From positions 1 to 13,169 of the forward strand of contig JAEWCW010000085.1 in assembly GCA_023390415.1 (NCBI GenBank): a stretch of 13,169 bases of DNA, read 5' to 3'. Shown here piece after piece: positions 1-6,198 of this stretch. Every line of letters begins with the position of its first letter. The stretch's first letter is position 1. Below the pieces are notes generated by a model. It had not been told where the DNA came from. It saw only the letters and a list, made by a program, of their open reading frames with translations, and did no database searches. The translations under genes and the position numbers were made by a program. Source of the stretch: Pseudomonadota bacterium (GTDB lineage: Bacteria; Pseudomonadota; Alphaproteobacteria; Sphingomonadales; Sphingomonadaceae).

Positions 1-129
1 ACCAGACCTAAGCCCCGCATATCCCTCGCCCTTTTCTGAACCCGGCTTGGCCCGGGCATTCATGACCTATTCAAAGGATTGACGCTATGCCACTCCCGAT
101 CCAAGCAAAAGCTCCGAGTATCCGTCCAA

Positions 130-432
130 ATGCGTCTTGCTGCTGCCTTCCTTGCCCTGATGGCGCTGCCGCTCGCAGCCGTCCCCGCCGACGCGCAGGG
201 CCGCGGCCGTGGCCGCGATCAGGACGCCGCCTTCCACGCGCGCCAGCAGGGCCAGATCCTGCCCTTGAGCGTCATCCTCTCCCGCGTGCGCGTCCGCAAC
301 GCCCAATATATCGGCGCCGATCTCGACGATTCGGGCTCGGTCTATCGGCTCACCTTCATGGCGCCGGGCGGCCAGGTGGTCCGGGTCCACGTCGATGCGC
401 GAACCGGCCGACCGCTCGAAGTCTCGCGCTGA
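130..432 (+). CDS. Secreted PepSY-domain small protein
   Basis: This is a 100-residue protein with a clear Sec signal peptide: MR, then a hydrophobic run (about residues 3-19), then ADA|Q, which suggests signal-peptidase cleavage after residue 22. The mature part begins with an Arg/Gly-rich stretch. It continues with ILPLSVILSRVR, an 'YIGADLD' strand, a 'YRLTF' strand and the ending 'VRVHVDARTGRPLEV', the usual PepSY pattern that closes on V-D-A-x-T-G-x. PepSY domains are small periplasmic or extracytoplasmic modules thought to inhibit or modulate partners, and they are often encoded beside two-component systems, as here (regulator starts 116 bases downstream). I chose the ATG at 130 because it places the signal peptide at the N-terminus. 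The in-frame TTG at 79 would add a 17-residue polar extension. The best Shine-Dalgarno sequence (AAAGGA, 74-79) instead faces an ATG at 87 in another frame, so the start is not fully secure. Family call fairly sure; partner unknown. Confidence 0.78.
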   Translation: MRLAAAFLALMALPLAAVPADAQGRGRGRDQDAAFHARQQGQILPLSVILSRVRVRNAQYIGADLDDSGSVYRLTFMAPGGQVVRVHVDARTGRPLEVSR

Positions 433-548
433 GCCCTTTCCCCTGCTATCCGCCCCATTGTTGGGCCGCTGAAACAAATTGCCACCGGCGCTTGTTTTCG
501 GCGGAACATGGCTGATCTTAGGGATCGAAGAGGCGGGAAGGTGACAAT

Positions 549-1214
549 ATGCGGGTTCTGATCGTCGAGGACGAGCCGAATCTGGGCCGGCAGCTGCGGG
601 CCACTCTGGAGGGTGCCGGCTATGCCGTCGATCTCGCCACCGACGGCGAGGACGGCCATTATCTGGGCTCCACCGAAAGCTATGATGCGATCGTGCTCGA
701 TCTCGGCCTTCCGGAGATTGACGGCCTCACCGTGCTCGATCGCTGGCGCAAGGAGGGGATCGTCGTCCCGGTCCTCGTGCTGACCGCCCGCGACAGTTGG
801 TCGGACAAGGTTGCGGGCCTCGATGCCGGCGCCGACGACTATCTCGCCAAGCCCTTCCAGACCGAGGAGCTGATCGCGCGGCTGCGCGCGCTGATCCGCC
901 GCGCGTCGGGCAATGCCTCCTCCGAGCTCACCGCGGGCCCCGTCCGGCTCGACACGCGCTCGGGCAAGGTCACGCTGGACGGCGAGCCGGTGAAGCTCAC
1001 CGCGCAGGAATATAAGCTCCTCTCCTACCTGATGCACCACAAGGGCAAGGTGGTGAGCCGCACCGAACTGATCGAGCACATCTACGACCAGGACTTCGAC
1101 CGCGATTCCAACACGATCGAGGTGTTCGTCACGCGCATCCGGAAGAAGCTCGGCCAAGACGTGATCACCACCATCCGCGGCCTCGGCTATTCGCTCGAGG
1201 AACCGCGCGTGTGA
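549..1214 (+). CDS. OmpR/PhoP-family response regulator
   Basis: Cytoplasmic DNA-binding regulator of 221 residues, the standard length for the OmpR/PhoB family. The receiver domain (about 1-115) has the acidic pair E7/D8, phospho-acceptor D51 (VLDLGLP), switch T79 and conserved K101 (AKPF). The winged-helix DNA-binding domain (about 125-218) shows 'LTAQEYKLLSYLMHHKGKVV', the recognition-helix region 'DSNTIEVFVTRIRKKLG' and the terminal hairpin 'TTIRGLGYSL'. All key residues are intact, so it should accept phosphate from the kinase encoded 34 bases downstream and control transcription. The start is supported by GGGAAGG at 535-541, 7 bases before the ATG. The sequence is closest in style to PhoP/QseB-type regulators. 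The target genes are not visible, though the adjacent PepSY gene is a natural candidate. Confidence 0.95.
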   Translation: MRVLIVEDEPNLGRQLRATLEGAGYAVDLATDGEDGHYLGSTESYDAIVLDLGLPEIDGLTVLDRWRKEGIVVPVLVLTARDSWSDKVAGLDAGADDYLAKPFQTEELIARLRALIRRASGNASSELTAGPVRLDTRSGKVTLDGEPVKLTAQEYKLLSYLMHHKGKVVSRTELIEHIYDQDFDRDSNTIEVFVTRIRKKLGQDVITTIRGLGYSLEEPRV

Positions 1215-1237
1215 GCAGCCGCCGGCGCGGCGGCTGC
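1215..1237 (+). promoter_or_regulatory. Perfect GC hairpin between regulator and kinase genes
   Basis: The arms GCAGCCGCC (1215-1223) and GGCGGCTGC (1229-1237) are perfect reverse complements around a 5-base loop. The hairpin starts at the base after the regulator's stop codon. No T-run follows, so it is not a standard intrinsic terminator. The only SD-like bases for the kinase (GGGG, 1238-1241) touch its 3' foot. By inference it could dampen kinase translation, or protect the upstream mRNA end, so that regulator is made in excess of kinase. Confidence 0.5.
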
Positions 1238-1248
1238 GGGGCCTGACG

Positions 1249-2667
1249 ATGAAATGGCCGGACTGGCGATTGCGGGCATGGCGGGAGCGGCGCAAGGCGC
1301 GCCCGTCGACAGGCTCGCTGACCCGGCGAATCATCGGCGTCGCGGCGATCTGGATCGTCCTTCTTCTCGGCGTCGGCGGCTACACGCTCGACCGCATTCT
1401 CACCTCCGCGATCACGAGCAATTTCGACGACCAGCTCGAGTTCGTCGTCAATTCGCTGATCGCGACCTCCGAGATCGGGCCCGAGGGCGAGGTCCTCCTC
1501 AATCGCCCGCCGGCCGACCAACGCTTCCTGGAGCCTTATTCGGGCCTCTACTTCCAGATCACCGCGGAGGGATTCGATCCGGCGACGGCGCCGCCCGCTT
1601 TCTCCTTTCCGTCGCGGTCGCTCTGGGACCGGCGGCTGGAAGTGCCGAGCGGCCACCAGGATTTCGAGGTCCACGTCTATGACAGCCTGCAATTTCCCGG
1701 CGAGGAATTGCGGGTCATCGAACGCGACGTGCGCCTTCCCGGTTCGCCCCGGCGCTGGCGCTTCCAGGTCGCCTCGACGCGCCAGCCGATCGACGACCAG
1801 ATCAGCGTCCTCCGCCGCACCCTGGTGCGCTCCTTCGCAATCCTCGGCCTCGGCCTCGTCATCCTCGCCGGGCTCCAGGCGGTCTACGGCCTCTGGCCGC
1901 TGAGGCGCGTGCGCAAGGCGATCGGCGAAATCCGCTCAGGCGAGAGTTCGCGGATCGAGCAGCGCTTCCCGCGCGAGATCCGCCCGCTGACGGAGGAGCT
2001 CAACGCCCTCCTCGCCCATAACGAGAAACAGGCCGAGGAGGCGCGGCGCCACGCCGGCAACCTCGCCCATGCCCTCAAGACCCCGCTCACCGTCGTCACC
2101 AACGCCGCAACCGCCAACGCCCCCGACCTCGCCGAGACGGTCTGCCGCGAGGTGACGACGATGCGCCGCCAGGTCGACCACCATCTCGCCCGCGCCCGCG
2201 CCATCGGGCGCCGCTCCTCGGCCCAGGCGCGCGCCGAAGTCTGGCCCTCGGTCGAAGCGGTCGAGCGCGCCGTCTCGCGCCTCTACGAGGACGTCACTGT
2301 CGACCTTACCGGCGACCGCGACGCGGCGGTCCGGGTCGAGCGCCAGGATCTCGACGAGATGGTCGGCAATCTGATCGAGAATGCCGCCAAATATGGCGGT
2401 GGGCGGGTGTTCGTGACGATCCGCAGCACCGAGGAATGCGTCGAGATCGAGGTCGAGGACGACGGCACGGGCATCCCCGAGGAGGTGCGCGCCTCGATCT
2501 TCGAACGCGGTGCCCGGCTCGACAGCAACAAGCCCGGCACCGGCCTCGGCCTCGCCATCGTCCGCGATGTCGCCGAAATCTACGGCGGATCGATCCATCT
2601 CGAGGAGAGCGAGGATCTGGGCGGCCTCCTTGCGAGGCTCAGGCTCCCGCTGGCTGCAGCGGCGTGA
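1249..2667 (+). CDS. PhoQ-type membrane sensor histidine kinase
   Basis: Inner-membrane kinase of 472 residues, partner of the response regulator just upstream. The first transmembrane helix is at about 28-46 and the second at about 196-216, enclosing a periplasmic sensor region of about 150 residues. A HAMP-like linker (about 217-257) follows. The dimerisation/phospho-acceptor helix carries 'NLAHALKTPLTVV', with H274 as the phosphorylated histidine. The ATPase domain has the N box (NLIENAAKYGG, N374/N378), the G1 box (EDDGTGIP, about 403-410) and the G2 box (GTGLGLAIV, 430-438). The residue after the histidine is Ala rather than the usual Glu/Asp. E. coli PhoQ (HSLKTPL) also departs from the classical pattern here, which places this protein in the PhoQ-like group. 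The ATG at 1249 is chosen because no earlier in-frame start is evident; the SD is weak (GGGG at 1238-1241). Ligand unknown; the sensor region has no motif I can name. Confidence 0.94.
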   Translation: MKWPDWRLRAWRERRKARPSTGSLTRRIIGVAAIWIVLLLGVGGYTLDRILTSAITSNFDDQLEFVVNSLIATSEIGPEGEVLLNRPPADQRFLEPYSGLYFQITAEGFDPATAPPAFSFPSRSLWDRRLEVPSGHQDFEVHVYDSLQFPGEELRVIERDVRLPGSPRRWRFQVASTRQPIDDQISVLRRTLVRSFAILGLGLVILAGLQAVYGLWPLRRVRKAIGEIRSGESSRIEQRFPREIRPLTEELNALLAHNEKQAEEARRHAGNLAHALKTPLTVVTNAATANAPDLAETVCREVTTMRRQVDHHLARARAIGRRSSAQARAEVWPSVEAVERAVSRLYEDVTVDLTGDRDAAVRVERQDLDEMVGNLIENAAKYGGGRVFVTIRSTEECVEIEVEDDGTGIPEEVRASIFERGARLDSNKPGTGLGLAIVRDVAEIYGGSIHLEESEDLGGLLARLRLPLAAAA

Positions 2668-2720
2668 AGCGACGACGAATCCTTGCCTTTTGAAGGGCCA
2701 CCGCGCACAGGGCCACTGCC

Positions 2721-3734
2721 ATGAGCGCGACCATTCACTCCATCGGCGTCGACCGGGCGCCGTCGCTCGAGCCGATGCTTCAGCTCGTCGCCGCAGACCT
2801 CAATCACGTCAATTCCGTGATCCTCGAGCGCATGCAGAGCGAGGTGACCCTGATCCCGGAGCTCGCCGGCCACCTCATCGCCGGCGGCGGCAAAAGGATG
2901 CGGCCGATGCTGACGCTCGCGTCTGCCCGACTGCTCGATTATCCCGGCACCCGCCACCACAAGCTCGCCGCCGCGGTCGAGTTCATCCACACCGCCACGC
3001 TGCTCCACGACGACGTCGTCGACGGATCGGGCCTGAGGCGCGGGCGGCGCACCGCCAACATCATCTGGGGCAATCCGGCGAGCGTGTTGGTCGGCGATTT
3101 CCTGTTCTCGCGAAGCTTCGAATTGATGGTCGAGGACGGCAGCCTCAAGGTCCTCAAGATCCTCTCGCGCGCCTCGTCGGTGATCGCCGAGGGCGAGGTC
3201 GACCAATTGACCGCCCAACGCCGGATCGAGACCGGCGAGGACCATTATCTCGGGATCATTACCGCGAAGACGGCGGCGCTGTTCGCGGCCGCCTGCCGGA
3301 TCGCGGCGGTGGTCGCGGAGCGCGACGAGGCGACCGAGCAGGCGCTCGATTGCTACGGCCGCAATCTCGGGATCGCCTTCCAGCTGGTCGACGACGCGAT
3401 CGACTATGCCTCGGATTCGGAGACGATGGGCAAGGGCGTCGGCGACGATTTCCGCGACGGCAAGGTGACGCTCCCGGTCATCCTCGCTTATGCCCGCGCC
3501 GGCGAGGAGGACCGCCGCTTCCTGAGGGAAGCGATCGAGGGCAGCCGCAATTCGGACGAGGATCTCGCCCGCGCCACCGCTTTGTTGCGCGCGACCAGCG
3601 CCCTCGACGACACGCTCGCCCGCGCGCGCACCTACGGCCAGCGCGCGATCGACGCCTTGGGCCCCTTCCCGAGCGGGCGCGCCAAATCGGCGATGGTCGA
3701 AGCGGTCGAATTCGCCATTGCGCGGGCCTACTGA
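2721..3734 (+). CDS. ispB: Long-chain polyprenyl diphosphate synthase (IspB-like)
   Basis: Soluble trans-isoprenyl diphosphate synthase of 337 residues, a normal family length. It extends farnesyl or a similar allylic diphosphate with isopentenyl units to the side chain of ubiquinone. GGGKRMRP (56-62) binds IPP. The first Asp-rich motif is DDVVD (97-101), followed by a basic RRGRR stretch. The second is DDAID (224-228), and GDDFRDGKVTLP (241-252) is also present. The residue five before the first Asp motif is small (A92), which fits long-chain products because no bulky residue blocks growth of the chain. The segment around FIHTATLLHDDVVD and the later IAEGEV match E. coli IspB closely. If the host is a sphingomonad, the product should be decaprenyl diphosphate (for Q10); chain length cannot be read with certainty. 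It sits 53 bases after the kinase gene and overlaps hrpB. The start follows AGGG at 2709-2712. Confidence 0.92.
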   Translation: MSATIHSIGVDRAPSLEPMLQLVAADLNHVNSVILERMQSEVTLIPELAGHLIAGGGKRMRPMLTLASARLLDYPGTRHHKLAAAVEFIHTATLLHDDVVDGSGLRRGRRTANIIWGNPASVLVGDFLFSRSFELMVEDGSLKVLKILSRASSVIAEGEVDQLTAQRRIETGEDHYLGIITAKTAALFAAACRIAAVVAERDEATEQALDCYGRNLGIAFQLVDDAIDYASDSETMGKGVGDDFRDGKVTLPVILAYARAGEEDRRFLREAIEGSRNSDEDLARATALLRATSALDDTLARARTYGQRAIDALGPFPSGRAKSAMVEAVEFAIARAY

Positions 3735-6189
3735 CCTTCCCATCCACGCCGTCCTCGCGGAGCTGCGCGCGGCCCTGAGCAGCGGCAGCAATGCCGTGCT
3801 GGTCGCGCCGCCGGGCGCTGGAAAGACCACGGCGGTCGCGCCAGTCCTGCTCGAAGAGCCCTGGTGTTCGGGCGAGATCCTCCTCCTGTCGCCCCGACGC
3901 CTCGCTGCGCGGGCGGCCGCGGAGCGCATGGCGGACCTCTCCGGCGAACCGGTCGGCCGGACCATCGGCTATGCGACCCGGCTCGATACCAAGCGCTCCG
4001 CCGCGACCCGGATCACGGTGCTGACGGAGGGCATTTTCCTTTCGCGCATCCAGGCCGATCCCGAGCTGGCTGGAGTCTCGGCAGTCCTCTTCGACGAGGT
4101 CCATGAGCGCAGCCTCGATTCGGATTTCGGCCTCGCTCTCGCGCTCGACGCCCAGGCCGCGCTTCGCCCGGACCTCCGCCTCCTCGCCATGTCGGCGACC
4201 CTCGACGGCGCGCGCTTCGCGGCCCTCATGGTCAAAGACGGGCAAGCCGCCCCCGTGATCCAGAGCGAAGGCCGGTCGCACCCGATCGACCTCGTCCATC
4301 TCGGTCGGGCGGCCGAGAAAAGGATCGAGGACGAGATGGCCGCCGCGATCCGCCGGGCGCTGGCGGAGGCGGAGGGCGGGCTCCTCGCATTTCTCCCCGG
4401 GGTCGCCGAGATCGAGCGGACGGCCGAGCGCCTCACCAGCCTGCCGACAGACGTCGATCTCCACCGCCTTCATGGCAGCCTCGATCCAGCCGCCCAGCGC
4501 GCCGCGATCGCCGCCGCCCGGCCCGGACGCCGCAAGGTCGTCCTCGCCACCTCGATCGCCGAGACCAGCCTCACCCTCGACGGAGTACGGGTCGTGGTCG
4601 ATTCGGGGCTCGCCCGGCGGCCGCGTTATGATCGCGCCGCGGGGATCACGCGGCTCGTCACCGAGCGAGCGAGCCAGGCGGCGGTGGCCCAGCGCGCCGG
4701 ACGCGCCGGCCGCCAGGCAGCGGGCAAGGTCTATCGCCTCTGGGAGGAGTCGGCGACCGCCGCTCTCCCCCGCTTCGATCCGCCGGAGATCCTCGAGGCC
4801 GACCTCTCGGCCTTGCTCCTCGACTGCGCGCTCTGGGGAGTCGCCGACCCGCGCCACCTTCGTTGGCTCGACCCGCCGCCGGCCGCAGCCGCGGACGAGG
4901 CGCGGACCCGTCTTAGCGCTCTCGGGGCACTCGACCCGGAGGGGCGCCCGACGGCGCACGGCAAGGCCGTGGCCGCGCTGCCGCTGCCGCCGCGCCTCGC
5001 CCACATGCTGATCGCCGCGGGCGGGCATGGCTGGGGGCGCACCGCCGCCGAGGTCGCGGTGCTGCTGTCCGAACGCGGGCTCGGCGGGAACGACGCCGAT
5101 CTTGAGCTGCGTCTCCGCCGATGGCGCGGCGAGCGGGGAAAGCGGGCCGAGGCAGCCCGCGGCCTGGCGAGACGGTGGTCGCAGCTCGCTGGCACCCGCG
5201 GCGGCGACGGCGAGGTCGGTGCCTGCGTCGCATTGGCCTTCCCGGACCGCCTGTCGAAGCGGCGCGATTCTTCGGGCGAGAACTGGATTTCGGTGGGCGG
5301 CCGAGGCTTCCGGCTCGATCCCGCTTCCCCGCTGGCGCGGGAGGAATGGCTGGCGGTCGCGGAGGTCAGCGGCACCGCCGCTGGCGCACGAATCCTGGCG
5401 GCTGCGCCGATCGACCAAGCGACGGTCGAAACGCTTTATGCCGAAGGCATCCGGGCCGGCAGCCAGGTCTTCTTCGACGCCGAGACCGGCGGCGTGCGCG
5501 CCACCCAAGGGCGGCGGTTGGGCGCGATCCAGCTCTCCGGCGGGACCGACAGCAAGCCCGATCCCGAGCAGGTGGCAGCGGCGCTGGTCGAGGGGGTCCG
5601 CCGTTATGGCCTCTCCCTGCTTCCATGGAGCGAAGCGGCGCAATCGCTGCGCCGGCGCGTCGCCTTCGCCGCCGAGGCGCACGACCCGTCCCTTCCCGAT
5701 CTCTCTGACGCCGCCCTGCTCGCGACGCTCGACGAGTGGCTGCCCTCCCTCGTCGCCGGCAAGCGCCGCCTCTCCGACGTCGATCCAAGCGCGCTGTCGG
5801 GCGTGCTCGACATGCTGCTCGGCTGGGAGGGCAGGAAGGCCGTGGACAGGCTCGCGCCGCACGCCTTCACCACGCCCGCGGGGAGCAGCCATGCGATCGA
5901 TTACGAGGGCGAGGCCGGGCCGACGGTCACTGCGCGCGTCCAGGCCTTTTTCGGCCTCTCTGACCATCCTTCCATCGCAGGTGGACGCATTCCGCTGGTC
6001 CTGAGCCTCACCTCGCCCGCGGGACGGCCGATCCAGACGACCCGGGATCTTCCGGGCTTCTGGAAAGGCAGCTGGGCGGATGTCGCGCGCGAGATGCGCG
6101 GCCGCTACCCGAGGCATCCCTGGCCGGACGATCCGGCCGCCGCTGATCCGACGCTGCGAACGAAGAAGGCCGCCGCACGAGGCGGCTAG
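3718..6189 (+). CDS. hrpB: ATP-dependent helicase HrpB (DEAH-box)
   Basis: Full-length HrpB of 823 residues, close to the family norm of about 820. Helicase motifs: Walker A PPGAGKTT (31-38), DEVH (126-129), SAT (159-161), the 'TSIAETSLTLDG' motif (278-289) and QRAGRAGR (325-332). An HA2-like segment and the long HrpB-specific C-terminal region follow, ending 'RYPRHPWPDDP...' as is characteristic. It should unwind RNA or RNA-protein structures using ATP; its cellular job is poorly defined in most bacteria. The only start placed correctly before Walker A is the TTG at 3718, inside the last codons of the upstream synthase gene (17-base overlap, different frame). The next plausible start, GTG at 3796, would leave only a few residues before the ATP-binding loop. 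Translation is therefore probably coupled to the synthase. No strong SD is visible. The stop lies 9 bases from the stop of the opposing c-di-GMP gene. Confidence 0.94.
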   Translation: MRGPTDLPIHAVLAELRAALSSGSNAVLVAPPGAGKTTAVAPVLLEEPWCSGEILLLSPRRLAARAAAERMADLSGEPVGRTIGYATRLDTKRSAATRITVLTEGIFLSRIQADPELAGVSAVLFDEVHERSLDSDFGLALALDAQAALRPDLRLLAMSATLDGARFAALMVKDGQAAPVIQSEGRSHPIDLVHLGRAAEKRIEDEMAAAIRRALAEAEGGLLAFLPGVAEIERTAERLTSLPTDVDLHRLHGSLDPAAQRAAIAAARPGRRKVVLATSIAETSLTLDGVRVVVDSGLARRPRYDRAAGITRLVTERASQAAVAQRAGRAGRQAAGKVYRLWEESATAALPRFDPPEILEADLSALLLDCALWGVADPRHLRWLDPPPAAAADEARTRLSALGALDPEGRPTAHGKAVAALPLPPRLAHMLIAAGGHGWGRTAAEVAVLLSERGLGGNDADLELRLRRWRGERGKRAEAARGLARRWSQLAGTRGGDGEVGACVALAFPDRLSKRRDSSGENWISVGGRGFRLDPASPLAREEWLAVAEVSGTAAGARILAAAPIDQATVETLYAEGIRAGSQVFFDAETGGVRATQGRRLGAIQLSGGTDSKPDPEQVAAALVEGVRRYGLSLLPWSEAAQSLRRRVAFAAEAHDPSLPDLSDAALLATLDEWLPSLVAGKRRLSDVDPSALSGVLDMLLGWEGRKAVDRLAPHAFTTPAGSSHAIDYEGEAGPTVTARVQAFFGLSDHPSIAGGRIPLVLSLTSPAGRPIQTTRDLPGFWKGSWADVAREMRGRYPRHPWPDDPAAADPTLRTKKAAARGG
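6169..6186 (-). terminator. Possible weak terminator of the c-di-GMP gene, inside hrpB
   Basis: GCCGCC (6169-6174) pairs with GGCGGC (6181-6186) around a 6-base loop. Read on the minus strand the stem is followed by CTTCTTCGTT, a moderately T-rich tail. It lies 12 bases past the stop of the minus-strand c-di-GMP gene, within the last codons of hrpB. The tail is broken by C and G, so efficiency is doubtful. On the plus strand there is no T-run. Confidence 0.35.
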
Positions 6190-6198
6190 GCCTTAGGA

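Noticed and set aside
41..56. CCCGG/CCGGG hairpin upstream of the PepSY gene
   Set aside because: Only 5 bp in GC-rich sequence and no T-run; no basis for calling a terminator or operator.
87..515. 142-codon plus-strand frame with a good SD over the PepSY gene
   Set aside because: Despite the SD, its product is Arg/Pro-rich with no domain, and the PepSY frame has a signal peptide and family motifs. The SD oddity is kept as a finding.
342..1334. 330-codon minus-strand frame opposite the response regulator
   Set aside because: It spans the regulator and its flanks; the regulator has every conserved residue and a good ribosome site.
2580..3965. 461-codon minus-strand frame spanning the ispB region
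   Set aside because: It crosses three real gene boundaries on the other strand and has no family features.
3478..6117. 879-codon minus-strand frame opposite hrpB
   Set aside because: Composition is Arg/Gly/Ala-rich with no recognisable domain, and it lies antisense to a complete HrpB with all motifs. Long antisense frames are expected in high-GC DNA.
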